Source: UBA1926 sp002337215 | Lineage (GTDB): Bacteria; Planctomycetota; Phycisphaerae; Phycisphaerales; UBA1924 | Reading direction: 5' to 3' | Assembly: GCA_963973795.1 (NCBI GenBank) | Contig: CAXBAF010000012.1 | Span: forward strand, 1 to 64,000 | DNA length: 64,000 bases | In this document: piece after piece, positions 1-11,040 of the stretch | How the letters are laid out: each line of letters starts with the position of its first letter | Numbering within the stretch: position 1 is the first letter of the stretch | Made by a program: the position numbers and the translations under genes | The notes under the pieces: generated by a model | What the model saw: only the letters and a program-made list of their open reading frames with translations | Database searches by the model: none | What the model was told of the DNA's origin: nothing

Positions 1-73
1 GCGGGGGCGAGCGCCTGAGACGGAACACCATCGCCAGCGTGCGCCCGAGTGCGCACAGAGACGGCAGGACAGC

Positions 74-817
74 ATGCAAGACAACGAGCACAACACCAGC
101 GACGACATGAACAGCGGCACGAACCGGGCGGAGACCCGCGACGGTGACGGCGGCGCGTTCGACCGGCGCGACGAGCTGATCAGCCGGGTCATCGACGGGG
201 AAGCGAGCGAGCGTGATTGGTCCGCCCTGCGGTCGCTCGCGCACGCGGACCCATCGGTCTGGACGGACCTGACCGATACGCAGCGCCAGCACGAGGCGCT
301 CGCCGACGCGGTCGAAGCGGTCGGCCTGCTCGCCGATGACGTCGAGATCCCCGAGGGCGAGCTGATGACGCCGCACGAGCGTTTTCAACGCCGGATGGAC
401 GGCGTCCGCGCGTGGGGCGGCTGGGCGGCGGCGGCGGCGATCCTGCTCGTCTGGTTCACGGGGCTCCCCGCGCCGACGTCCTCGCAGACACCGCTGAACG
501 GAACGGTGAACAGCGCCGGGCTCGGGCCGACCCACGGGGCGCTCGTTGGGAACCCGACACCCGACCAGGCGCTCGAGCGCTACATGGACGCGGGGCGCGA
601 CGCCGGCACGGTGCTTGGCGAGGTGCCCAACCGGGTCGTGATCGATTCGAAGCCCACCGCGGACGGCACGGGCATCGAGGTCGTCTACCTGCGTCAGATC
701 GTCGAGCGCGAGACGATCCCGGCCGATCAGATCTACCGCGTCGGCCGAGATGAGTTCGGCGCCGCCGCGATCGTTCCGGCCGAGCCCGAGGCCCGCCGGA
801 CACGCGTGTCGTACTGA
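74..817 (+). CDS. putative anti-sigma factor, single-pass membrane protein
   Basis: The 247-residue product has a charged, acidic cytoplasmic half (residues 1-110), one hydrophobic segment (about 114-130, AAAAAILLVWF) and a C-terminal domain of about 115 residues outside the membrane. Residues 30-80 contain a DELISRVIDGEAS motif followed by a helical stretch, as in the N-terminal sigma-binding helices of anti-sigma factors; the zinc-binding HxxxCxxC version is absent. The ATG follows an AGGA. The frame stays open to the left edge of the window, so a longer protein is possible. The likely partner, a sigma factor gene, would lie just upstream and outside the window. The next gene encodes an exported PDZ protein, which fits an envelope-stress setting. 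The role is inferred from architecture only. Confidence 0.5.
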   Translation: MQDNEHNTSDDMNSGTNRAETRDGDGGAFDRRDELISRVIDGEASERDWSALRSLAHADPSVWTDLTDTQRQHEALADAVEAVGLLADDVEIPEGELMTPHERFQRRMDGVRAWGGWAAAAAILLVWFTGLPAPTSSQTPLNGTVNSAGLGPTHGALVGNPTPDQALERYMDAGRDAGTVLGEVPNRVVIDSKPTADGTGIEVVYLRQIVERETIPADQIYRVGRDEFGAAAIVPAEPEARRTRVSY

Positions 818-1075
818 GTTCTCGGCGGCGGGTCTTCCGCGCCGGTCGGCGCGTGCGATCTTTTTCGATCGCCCCGCGACGGGCATCCGGCAACGGCGCA
901 TCTGTATGGGCAGCAACGCACAAGAGCCGACAGCCGCCCGAAGCGTTCGGGGCGGACCGGGCCTGGAACACGCGATCGCCAGACACGCAACGCTCGACAC
1001 GCAAGAACTCAATGCACGAGTACAAACAAGCCTCACTCCCCCGCTCGGCGGGGCGATGAACCAAGGAGTTTTACC

Positions 1076-2383
1076 ATGACACGCACACGTTTGATGAGCA
1101 TCGCCGCGGGACTCGCGGCCTCCGCCTTCGTGGGCATCGCCGGCGCCGCGGTCGGTCCGGATCACGCCGTCCACACCGAGCACAATGATTCCGTCCACGC
1201 CCCGCATGTCGTGCACACCACCCATACCGACGGGACGCACGGCGGGCAATCCGGCAAGACCGTCGAGATGATCACAATCGACGACGGCGATAAGTACGAA
1301 GTCATCATCAAGAACGACGCGACGGTCGCCAAGGTGAACGGCATCCGCGTCGCCGACGACCTTGTCAAGATGAAGGATGGCAAGGTCATCATCCTCGACG
1401 ACAACGGGGATGTGATCAAAGAGCTCCGCGTTGCCCGCGTCGAGGGCGCCGGCCAGAACAACGGCACCGCATCGTGGAGAACCGAAATCGCCCGGGCACC
1501 CTCGGCCCCGAGTGCGCCGAGAGTCCCCGGGGTCATGGACCGGTTCTTCTCGTCGCAAGATCAGCAGAACGAACTGAACAGTGCGATCGCGATGGAGCGG
1601 CCGCCCGTCATGCTCGGGGTCCTGCTCGAGGGCCCGGGCGAGGCCCTCCAGGCCCAGCTGGGGGTGAGTGAGTACGCGGTGCTGATCGAGAAGGTGATGG
1701 AGGGGCTCCCGGCCGATAAGGCGGGGCTCAAGAAGTGGGACATCATCATCGAGGTGGACGGCGACGAGATCGATCGGCCCGGCATGCTCGGCGAGATCCT
1801 GATGGAGTCCGAGCCGGGCGATGAGCTCGAGTTCGTCATCGTCCGTGGTGGCAAGAAGATCGACCGGACGCTCGAGCTCGCCGCGTACGACGCGAAGAAG
1901 CTCGGGGTCACCGTCAGCGTCAACACCAGCGCGAGCCCGGGCCAGGGCTGGACACTGGGGTTCGAGAACAACAACCGGTTCCCGGGCGCTCTGGGCCGTG
2001 ACTCGGCCCGGTCGATCGAAGACGCGATGGAGCAGCTCGAGAAACTCCGCGTGTTCGGCGACGACAAGGAAGCCCAGGAGAAGTTCTCCGAGCAGCTCGC
2101 CAAGATGCAGCGCGAGCTCGCGTCCAGAGCCGAGGGGCTGCGCCGCAACCAGGCGCTCCTCCTCGACAACAAGGGCCGGCTGATCTTTAACGACGACGAT
2201 CGCGAAGAAATGACCGACGCGCTCGAGGAGCGCCTCGAGGATCTGGAAGACCAGTTCGAGGACCGTCTCGAATCGCTCGAAGACCGGCTCGAGGCCCGGT
2301 GGGAGAAGATGGAGCACATGCTCGATCGCATGTTCGACAAGTTCGAGCAGATGCTCGACGACTCACGAAAAGATCGCGAATGA
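1076..2383 (+). CDS. exported His-rich PDZ-domain protein with C-terminal coiled coil
   Basis: A signal peptide covers residues 1-25 (ends AGAA). Residues 30-55 hold eight histidines in 26 positions, a possible metal-binding stretch. A PDZ domain spans about 178-268 (ADKAGLKKWDIIIEVDG is the carboxylate-loop and core region). Residues 311-430 form a long, highly charged coiled coil with repeating EDRLE-like heptads. There is no protease domain, so this is not a DegP-type enzyme; it looks like a periplasmic scaffold or sensor. The start is fixed by AAGGAG eight bases before the ATG. The gene lies 258 bases after the putative anti-sigma gene on the same strand. The PDZ call is firm and the function unknown. 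Confidence 0.75.
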   Translation: MTRTRLMSIAAGLAASAFVGIAGAAVGPDHAVHTEHNDSVHAPHVVHTTHTDGTHGGQSGKTVEMITIDDGDKYEVIIKNDATVAKVNGIRVADDLVKMKDGKVIILDDNGDVIKELRVARVEGAGQNNGTASWRTEIARAPSAPSAPRVPGVMDRFFSSQDQQNELNSAIAMERPPVMLGVLLEGPGEALQAQLGVSEYAVLIEKVMEGLPADKAGLKKWDIIIEVDGDEIDRPGMLGEILMESEPGDELEFVIVRGGKKIDRTLELAAYDAKKLGVTVSVNTSASPGQGWTLGFENNNRFPGALGRDSARSIEDAMEQLEKLRVFGDDKEAQEKFSEQLAKMQRELASRAEGLRRNQALLLDNKGRLIFNDDDREEMTDALEERLEDLEDQFEDRLESLEDRLEARWEKMEHMLDRMFDKFEQMLDDSRKDRE

Positions 2384-2583
2384 TCGCAACGCGATCGATC
2401 CGCGACCGGTAGAAAAAACGTCGGATGAACCGAGCCGGATGAAAGGCCTTGCGGGGCAATCCGAATCAGGCTCAGTCCGGGGGTAACCCCGTCCGACCAA
2501 CAGCCGATGAGCCGCGAGAAGGGCTCGCCGGCGACTCCGAATCAGACATCCCCTTGCGATCCGGCAATCCCCGCCGGTCGCCC
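2384..2583 (+). ncRNA. candidate small RNA or long 3' UTR upstream of a strong terminator
   Basis: This 200-base stretch between the PDZ gene and the MoxR gene has no convincing reading frame and ends at an excellent intrinsic terminator. It can fold into several local hairpins: GGGG-TAA-CCCC near 2480-2490, GAGCC...GGCTC near 2510-2525, and CCGGC...GCCGG near 2571-2587. The decamer TCCGAATCAG occurs twice, at 2460-2469 and 2536-2545. It matches no RNA family I recognise (no SRP, RNase P or tmRNA hallmarks). It could simply be the 3' untranslated region of the PDZ gene. The 5' end is unknown. Confidence 0.3.
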
Positions 2584-2623
2584 ACGGCCGAGCGTAGAGA
2601 CCCCGCTCGGCCGTCTTTTTTTT
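2584..2623 (+). terminator. intrinsic (Rho-independent) terminator
   Basis: A perfect 11-bp stem (ACGGCCGAGCG at 2584-2594 with CGCTCGGCCGT at 2604-2614) has a 9-base loop and is followed by C and eight T residues (2616-2623). It is the clearest intrinsic terminator in the window. It lies 200 bases after the PDZ stop codon and 131 bases before the MoxR start. The opposite strand has no T-run, so it works rightward. Confidence 0.85.
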
Positions 2624-2754
2624 GAAGTGCCGGCCGATCAGGAGAGAACGCACGCGTTTCTGTGAAGTCGTTGGCCGCTCCGAACCGGACGCGACCCGTG
2701 CCGGTACCATGCCCCGGGCGCGATCTCTGTTCCGCGTCCGCGACAGGAGCACGC

Positions 2755-3843
<1,089 letters not shown>

Positions 3844-4063
3844 TCCGACCGCTCCCGGCTAATTACCGTACCGGTGAAGATTTCCGGGCGGCCGCTTCTA
3901 TACTTCGGACGATCGCGGACCGGGCCCTCGGGAGGCCGACGCGCCGCCCGCGGCGAATCTCATTTGTTCTTGGTAGGGGGCTGCCGCGTTCTCCGCGCGG
4001 GAACCGTGCGAGCGGCGCGATGGGGTTGATCCGACGATCGCCCCGGCCGTGAAGGAGCCGTCG

Positions 4064-4555
4064 ATGCTGAGCCAGACCACCGAGTATGCCCTGCGAGCGA
4101 TGGCGTGCCTCGCGTACAGCCCCGACGAGCTGACGCCGACCCCCAGGCTCGCCGAGCTGACGCTCGTGCCGCCGAACTATCTCGCCAAGGTCCTCCAGTC
4201 GCTCGCGCAGGCGGGCCTGATCACAGGCCGGCGGGGCGTGGGGGGCGGCTACCGCCTCGCGAGGCCGGCCGAGGAAATCTCGCTGCTCGATGTCGTTAAC
4301 GCGATCGACCCGGTCGAGCGGATCAGAACCTGCCCGCTCGGTCTCCCGAACCACGGGTCGAACCTGTGCGCGCTGCACACCTGCGTGGACGAGGCGGCCC
4401 GCCAGTTCATCGAGAACTTCAAATCGGTCCGCCTCAGCCACCTCATTGTGGAATCGAACGGGTCGGTCCCGCTCTGCGATACGGAAATGGCCCGGGCCCT
4501 TGCGCTGAGCATCGAGGGGCGAAAGGTCAAAGAGGGCGGCGCGGAGAAGGCCTGA
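4064..4555 (+). CDS. Rrf2-family transcriptional regulator, probably Fe-S binding
   Basis: A 163-residue Rrf2 protein. The N-terminus MLSQTTEYALRAM and the winged-helix segment ending in GRRGVGGGYRLARP (56-69) are family hallmarks. Three cysteines at 90, 102 and 107 (CPLG...LCALHTC) sit where IscR/NsrR proteins bind an iron-sulfur cluster, though the first spacing is longer (X11, then X4) than the classical X5-X5. It may therefore sense iron-sulfur status, nitric oxide or redox. The ATG is chosen because GAAGGAG lies six bases upstream; a GTG 15 bases earlier falls before that site. It stands alone 220 bases after the MoxR gene and 39 bases before lysS, with no target operon evident. Confidence 0.88.
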   Translation: MLSQTTEYALRAMACLAYSPDELTPTPRLAELTLVPPNYLAKVLQSLAQAGLITGRRGVGGGYRLARPAEEISLLDVVNAIDPVERIRTCPLGLPNHGSNLCALHTCVDEAARQFIENFKSVRLSHLIVESNGSVPLCDTEMARALALSIEGRKVKEGGAEKA

Positions 4556-4594
4556 CCCGGGCCCGGCGGAACTCGGCTCTCCTACCATCGCCGC

Positions 4595-6235
<1,641 letters not shown>

Positions 6236-6238
<3 letters not shown>

Positions 6239-6271
6239 TCGGGCTGTTGATCGGGCTGTTGATCGGGCCGG
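6236..6271. repeat. short tandem repeat, 12-base unit
   Basis: TGATCGGGCTGT occurs twice in a row from 6236, followed by a third, diverged unit TGATCGGGCCGG. The first unit contains the lysS stop codon. It is probably a replication-slippage product with no evident function, but it gives an in-frame stop in every unit. Confidence 0.7.
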
Positions 6272-6290
6272 AGATTGGGCGCGCGTGTGC

Positions 6291-6322
6291 GCAGAAAGAA
6301 GGCCCGGCGTTGTCGTCCGGGC
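6291..6322 (-). terminator. intrinsic terminator for the leftward gene at 6371-7498
   Basis: GGCCCGG (6301-6307) pairs with CCGGGCC (6316-6322). Read leftward, the hairpin is followed by TTCTTTC, a fair U-run, 49 bases after the stop of the leftward gene. A near-identical flank and arm (AAAGAAGGCCCGGC) recurs at 50943-50956. Confidence 0.6.
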
Positions 6323-6370
6323 CCTCGTGGGAATCGTGCTGGAACGTGAGCCGTCCAGGCGACTGGTGGA

Positions 6371-7498
6371 TCAGCCGTCGTCTTCCTGATCGTTCTCATC
6401 CTTGTCGGTCACGACCTTGCGGCCGTCCTTGACCTCGACGTTCGTGGCGGTGTCCATGACCTTGACGGAGTCCTTGCCAACGTTCTGGACGGACTTGCCG
6501 CCGTGCATGACGTCGATGGTGGGCACCGAGGGGATCTGGGCCTGATCGCCCCGCGTCGAGCGGACGGCGCCGAGGAACGCGGCCTTCTGCTCGAGCGTGA
6601 GCGGGCGCCACGCGAGCTTGACCTTCTCGGCGCTCGCCTTGATCTGCTCGGGGTCGATCTCCAGGTCGTCGATCGCGAGGGCACGCAGGGCGGTGGCGAC
6701 ATTGCTGGGCACGCCGTCGACTTCCTTGAGCACGTCGTCCATCTTCGTGCGCGACTCGTGGAGCATGCCGTTGAAGGCCTGCTTCGCCTCGGCGAGCGAG
6801 TCGTTGAACATTTGCTGCATGAACCGGTCGGTCGCGTTGTCCGGGTCGGTCCGGCGGAGGAACTCGCCGTAGGCCTTCTGGTACTCGCTGATGATCTGGA
6901 TGTTGAACTTGGCCTGCGTGCCGCTGAGGATCTTGCGGTTCTGGAGTTCCTGGGTCAGGTTCGAGGGGGCCGTGAGCGGCTTGACGCGCTCGAGCATCTC
7001 CTGGAGGGTCACGGGGTCGGAGATCGAGATCTCCTGGACGAGCCCGCCGTCGATGTCTTCCATGACGCCGAGGCTGTCGATAACCATGCTCTCCATCCGC
7101 GAGCGGCGGGCGATGATGATCGCCTGGATGCGGGGGACCATGCTGGGCGAGATCGTCGGGTTGGGCCGCAGGGCGACGTAGTGCACGTTGCTTTCGAAGG
7201 TGCAGACGTCGTCAACGCGGTGGTCCTCGGTGCCGCAGAAGCTGTAGAGCGGGGGATAGGGGAACGGGGGCAGCTCGGTGGTCAGCCTCGCATCGGTCTG
7301 CTGGGCACCCTGGGGGCGCTGGGGCCTCTGCTGGACCGGTCGCGGCGCGGGCATGGGCGGGGGCACGAACTCCGCCTCGGGCTCCCCGGCGGGCGGGGGC
7401 GGGGGCGCGACCTGGCCGAACGCGGTGCCCGACAGGCACGCGAGCACGAACAGCGACGAAACAGCGATCTTTGACGACATGACTGACCTGGCGGACAT
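6371..7498 (-). CDS. exported protein of unknown function
   Basis: A 375-residue protein with a clear signal peptide (MSARSVMSSKIAVSS... ending GTAFG, cleavage before Q) and then a Pro-rich segment (residues about 30-70). The body is predicted helical and contains an ALRALAIDDLEIDPEQIKASAEKVKLAW segment. The C-terminus is acidic (ENDQEDDG). There are no transmembrane helices after the signal and no catalytic motif that I recognise. The ATG at 7498 is preceded by AGGAG nine bases away, so an 18-residue longer version is unlikely. It has its own terminator and stands alone between lysS and the zinc-ribbon gene, so the context does not suggest a role. Confidence 0.7.
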   Translation of the reverse strand: MSARSVMSSKIAVSSLFVLACLSGTAFGQVAPPPPPAGEPEAEFVPPPMPAPRPVQQRPQRPQGAQQTDARLTTELPPFPYPPLYSFCGTEDHRVDDVCTFESNVHYVALRPNPTISPSMVPRIQAIIIARRSRMESMVIDSLGVMEDIDGGLVQEISISDPVTLQEMLERVKPLTAPSNLTQELQNRKILSGTQAKFNIQIISEYQKAYGEFLRRTDPDNATDRFMQQMFNDSLAEAKQAFNGMLHESRTKMDDVLKEVDGVPSNVATALRALAIDDLEIDPEQIKASAEKVKLAWRPLTLEQKAAFLGAVRSTRGDQAQIPSVPTIDVMHGGKSVQNVGKDSVKVMDTATNVEVKDGRKVVTDKDENDQEDDG

Positions 7499-7684
7499 GG
7501 CAATGGTCTCCTGATAGCGGATTCCGAACGGGGCGTCTCCCTCCCGAGCCACCGACCGATCGGTCTTGAGATATCAACAGTACGGGCGAGGCCGCCCGAG
7601 GCGGCATGATATCGGCGATTTTTCGCGCGGGATCCTGCTCCGGCACGCCGCGGTGCCCGGATTTCGGGGCGCGGCAATGCCCTT

Positions 7685-7966
7685 TCAGAACAAGAACAGG
7701 CCGAGCATCGCGAGCAGCGCGATCGCGAGGACAATCAGGATCCAGACGGGGGGTTTTCCGGCGGGTTCTTCGAAGGCATGGCCGCAGACATGGCAGAGTT
7801 CCGCCTGGTCGTAGACGTCGCTACCGCACGACGGGCAGGTGCGGAACTCGTCGCCGAACCGCTCGAGGTCCTCTGGGGACGGGCCTTCGGGATCGGGCGC
7901 ATCGCCGATATCGTCGTCGAAGACTCCATCGGATTCGGGGGGTTCGTCGTACACACCGCGTGACAT
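7685..7966 (-). CDS. small zinc-ribbon, C-tail-anchored membrane protein
   Basis: This 93-residue protein is the only well-formed part of a longer open frame. Residues 1-40 are acidic. Residues 44-61 carry CPSC and CHVC pairs (Cys44, 47, 58, 61), a zinc-ribbon knuckle. Residues 74-93 form a single hydrophobic helix (VWILIVLAIALLAMLGLFLF) that ends the protein, as in a tail anchor. No clear Shine-Dalgarno site precedes the ATG at 7966. Function unknown; such proteins often act as small membrane adaptors. A second membrane zinc-ribbon protein lies at 19580-20116, with the opposite domain order (helices first). Confidence 0.75.
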   Translation of the reverse strand: MSRGVYDEPPESDGVFDDDIGDAPDPEGPSPEDLERFGDEFRTCPSCGSDVYDQAELCHVCGHAFEEPAGKPPVWILIVLAIALLAMLGLFLF

Positions 7967-8044
7967 GCACGACCGTAGGTGCGGGTTTGTTCGCACGCGT
8001 GGCTTGGGCGGGCCCCGGGCCCCGCGACGGTCGATCCGAGATGC

Positions 8045-8854
8045 ATGTCGCTGCGTGTTGGCGGATCGTCGATGCTGTTTGGCGCGGGGTACGGGCTCCG
8101 CCGGGCGCTCGCGCGCGCTCAGTCGGACGCGGGCGACTCGCTCGAACGCCTGGCGACCGGCAAACGGATCAACCGCGCGAGCGACGACCCCTCGGGGATG
8201 GTGGCGGTCGAGAAACTCAAAGTCAACCGGACAGTGCTGGACCGGAAGATCCGCGGCTGGGAGCGGGAGAGCTCGTTCTTGGGTGCCAAGGACGGCGCGC
8301 TGTCGGCGCTGGGCACGATGCTGATCGATCTCGAGGGCGTCGTTGTGAGCGCGTCGAGCACCGGGGGCCTGAGCGACGCGGAGGTCGATGCGCTGCTCGG
8401 CGAGGCCGACGGGATCCTGCAGGGGATCGACCACGTGTCGCGGGTGAGCGTGTTCAACGATCAGGATCTGCTGCGCGGGTATGCGACGACGGATCTGGGG
8501 AGCGACGAGGGCCGGCTCAGCGACCTGCGGGAGGCGTTGCGTTCGGGCGAGTTCGAGAGGGCCCAATCGATCGTGGAGGGCGCGCGTGACCGGGTCGTGG
8601 GCGAGCGCGGGCGGATCGGCGGGAGGCTGATCGGTCTTGAGGCCGAGCGGAACGCGGCGATGTCGGCGTTCGAGAATGTCAGCGGCGCGATCTCGCAGAT
8701 CGAGGACACGGACGTCGCGGCGGAGGTGTCGTCGCTGGTGCGTGCGCAGATTCTCGAAGAGGCGTCGGTGCAGGTGATGCTGATCGAGCGGGGGCAGGCC
8801 GAATCATCGCTGAAGTTGCTCGAGGGTGCGATGGACTTCAGCAGGTCGCTGTGA
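8045..8854 (+). CDS. minimal flagellin-like protein (D0/D1 domains only)
   Basis: A 269-residue protein with both ends of flagellin. The N-terminal half contains LERLATGKRINRASDDPSG, the conserved D0/D1 signature. The C-terminal half contains AISQIEDTDVAAEVSSLVRAQILEEA and a Gln/Leu-rich end that matches the flagellin C-terminal helix. The variable surface domains between them are nearly absent. I take the ATG at 8045; an in-frame ATG at 8072 is also possible. No other flagellar gene is in the window. It could be a filament protein of a thin flagellum, a minor flagellin or a hook-filament junction protein (FlgL-like). It converges with the next leftward gene, with three bases between the stops. 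Confidence 0.8.
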   Translation: MSLRVGGSSMLFGAGYGLRRALARAQSDAGDSLERLATGKRINRASDDPSGMVAVEKLKVNRTVLDRKIRGWERESSFLGAKDGALSALGTMLIDLEGVVVSASSTGGLSDAEVDALLGEADGILQGIDHVSRVSVFNDQDLLRGYATTDLGSDEGRLSDLREALRSGEFERAQSIVEGARDRVVGERGRIGGRLIGLEAERNAAMSAFENVSGAISQIEDTDVAAEVSSLVRAQILEEASVQVMLIERGQAESSLKLLEGAMDFSRSL

Positions 8855-8857
8855 TGC

Positions 8858-10075
8858 TCACTTCGAGATCTCTGCGAGCGCGCGGACACGAGCGGTGTAG
8901 GCGTCGCTGGGCTCGATCTTGCGTCGGCCCATGCTCGTGCGCATCACGTCGAGGAAGCGGTCGGTGCGGTAGGGCTTGATCCCCGCGTCGGTGGCCCACG
9001 CGAAGCGATCGACGCAGCCGGTGATCGGCGCGGTCGCGGCCCACATCGCGCCGGTGTGCACGATCGACCCGGTCATGATGCGGGTGCTGATCGCGGCTTT
9101 GACGTGGTCGCCCAGCACGCACCCAAAGAACGTCTCGCCCGTGCGCTCGCGCGGCCCACCGGGCTCGGCGACGGCGGTGACTTCGCCGTAGGTGTTGAGG
9201 AGGTTGGAGTTGGTGGTGCCCGCGCCGAGGTTGACCCATTCGCCCAGCCAGGCGTCGCCCAGGTGGCCGTCGTGTCCCTTGTTGGAATGGGCCTGGATGA
9301 TGGTGCCCCCGATCTCGCCGGCGACTTTGCAGACGGGCCCGACGGCGGTGTTGGCCTTGATGAACGCTTTGTCGAGGACGGTGGAGCCCGGCCCGATGGA
9401 GGCGGGTCCGACGATGGTCGCGCCGGGGCGGACGGTCGCGCCGGGGTGGATGGCGATGGCGCCGTTGGTGGTGTCGAAGATGGAGGCGGGGAAGATCGTG
9501 GCGCCCTGGGCGATGAGGAGGGGGTGGTCGCCGAAGTGGCAGCAGCCGGCAGGGTCGGTGGTGGCGGGGAGGCTCTGGGAGAGCAGGGTGAGGTCGGCGT
9601 CGATGCAGGCGTCACGGAACGTGCGCACGTGCCAGGGCCTGCTGATGAGGACGCGGTCTTCGATCGTGGCGGTGTCGAGATCGGGCGGGTCGCCCGCGAG
9701 CAGGGCGCGGGCCTGGTCGGCGGTGACGCGGGCGGCGACGAGGTCGCCCGACTCGGCCTCCGTGGCGGCCTGTCCGGGCTCGAGCTGCTCGAACACGTCG
9801 AGCGGGAGCGGGCAGCGGGCGTTGATGACCAGCAGCGGCGGATCGATCTCCGGGACGACATTGATGGGGATGTCCGGCCCCACGAGTTCGGCGGCGATGG
9901 TGGTGTGCGGGGTCTGGACGAACAGGGCCGCGGTGGAGAGGTTGAACGTCCGGCAGATTCGCTCGCGGGTGGTGAGTGCGCCGGTGCGGACTTCGGACAT
10001 GGGCCGGAGGTCGCGGAGGGGGGCGAGCTTGCCCTTGGCGTCGTCGAAGAAAATGGCGGGCGCGGGGTCGGTCAT
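8858..10075 (-). CDS. sugar nucleotidyltransferase-like protein with left-handed beta-helix (GlmU-like)
   Basis: A 405-residue protein in two parts. The N-terminal part (1-185) begins MTDPAPAIFFDD and resembles the degenerate nucleotidyltransferase half of the alternative GlmU-like family ('putative sugar nucleotidyl transferase'). The C-terminal part (about 195-380) is a left-handed beta-helix of hexapeptide repeats (for example HPGATVRPGATIVGPASIGPG) followed by conserved KVAGEIGGTIIQAHSNKGHDG and LGAGTTNSNLLNTYG. The likely reaction is nucleotidyl or acetyl transfer to a sugar phosphate in envelope precursor synthesis, but the substrate cannot be read from sequence. No Shine-Dalgarno site is obvious before the ATG at 10075. 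Confidence 0.8.
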   Translation of the reverse strand: MTDPAPAIFFDDAKGKLAPLRDLRPMSEVRTGALTTRERICRTFNLSTAALFVQTPHTTIAAELVGPDIPINVVPEIDPPLLVINARCPLPLDVFEQLEPGQAATEAESGDLVAARVTADQARALLAGDPPDLDTATIEDRVLISRPWHVRTFRDACIDADLTLLSQSLPATTDPAGCCHFGDHPLLIAQGATIFPASIFDTTNGAIAIHPGATVRPGATIVGPASIGPGSTVLDKAFIKANTAVGPVCKVAGEIGGTIIQAHSNKGHDGHLGDAWLGEWVNLGAGTTNSNLLNTYGEVTAVAEPGGPRERTGETFFGCVLGDHVKAAISTRIMTGSIVHTGAMWAATAPITGCVDRFAWATDAGIKPYRTDRFLDVMRTSMGRRKIEPSDAYTARVRALAEISK

Positions 10076-10228
10076 GCCGAGAGTGTAAATGTGCGCACGC
10101 CGCGGGGTATGGGGGGAGGCTCGCGGATTGGGAACAATGCGTGTTCATGCGGGATTGGCCGCGCTGATATGGTCGATGATTGCGTTGTCGGGGTTTGACC
10201 TGCTGAGGATTCGGGCGAGGGCTTCACG

Positions 10229-11011
10229 ATGAGCGAGATCGAACACAATTCGACGGCCGGGCAGAAGACGGCGAAGCGGTCGGGGTGGGGGACGTTCCTC
10301 GTGGGATTCCTGCTCGCGGTGCTCGCAGGCGCGGCGGCGGGCTACCTCGCGGGATCGCTCTTCGGGAAGAGCGGTGCGCCGGGGGGCGGGTCCCTCGCGG
10401 AAACCGGGGTGGTGGATAACACGGAGGCTCCCGAGGCGGTGGATGGCGAGGGCGCCGCCGTGCCCGATGGAGAAGCCTCGGACGAGAACCCCTACGCCGG
10501 GTTCCGCGTCGGCGCGTTCGACTTGATCGACCGGGACGGTCGGCCCGTGGACGAATCGCTGTTCGACGGCGGGGTCACGGTGCTGACGTTCTTCTTCACG
10601 AGTTGCAACGGGCCTTGCCCGGCGATCGCGCGGGTGATGAACGACATCCAGGGGCGGACAGCAGGCTCGGATCTGCGTCTGGCGAGCATCAGCGTGGACG
10701 GCGGGCGTGACACGCCGGCGGTGATCTCGTCGTTCGCCGAGTCGTACGGGGCGGACCCCGAGCGCTGGCGGTTTCTGACGGGGGACCCCGAGGCCGTGCG
10801 GGAACTGGTGCGCGAGAGCATCGGGTTTGAGTTGCGCGAGCAGGCGGAGATCCAGGTCGCGGACCCGACGGGGGCGATGATGAACAACATTCTGCACCCG
10901 ACCCGGCTGCTGCTGGTGGGGCCGGACCGGAGGTTGATCGGGGTGTACGCGTTTAACGATGCGGAGGCGGTGGACGAGTTGGTGGCGGATGGGCTGGCGG
11001 CGTTGGACTGA
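10229..11011 (+). CDS. SCO1/SenC/PrrC-family thioredoxin-fold protein
   Basis: A 260-residue membrane-anchored protein: one N-terminal helix (about 21-41), a linker rich in Gly, Glu and Ala (45-88), then a thioredoxin fold. The metal and redox ligands of the SCO family are present: CNGPC (Cys126, Cys130) and a downstream His223 in ILHPTRLLLV. SCO proteins deliver copper to the CuA site of cytochrome oxidase or act as thiol reductases outside the membrane. No oxidase gene is nearby, so the client is unknown. It starts a rightward run with ppa and hpt, the spacing to ppa being 29 bases. Confidence 0.88.
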   Translation: MSEIEHNSTAGQKTAKRSGWGTFLVGFLLAVLAGAAAGYLAGSLFGKSGAPGGGSLAETGVVDNTEAPEAVDGEGAAVPDGEASDENPYAGFRVGAFDLIDRDGRPVDESLFDGGVTVLTFFFTSCNGPCPAIARVMNDIQGRTAGSDLRLASISVDGGRDTPAVISSFAESYGADPERWRFLTGDPEAVRELVRESIGFELREQAEIQVADPTGAMMNNILHPTRLLLVGPDRRLIGVYAFNDAEAVDELVADGLAALD

Positions 11012-11040
11012 TCGCGAGCCGGGTCTGCTACGCTTTGCGG

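Noticed and set aside
2384..2583. Signal recognition particle RNA, RNase P RNA, tmRNA or a cobalamin riboswitch
   Set aside because: None of the conserved cores of these families was found. It is kept only as an unnamed candidate RNA.
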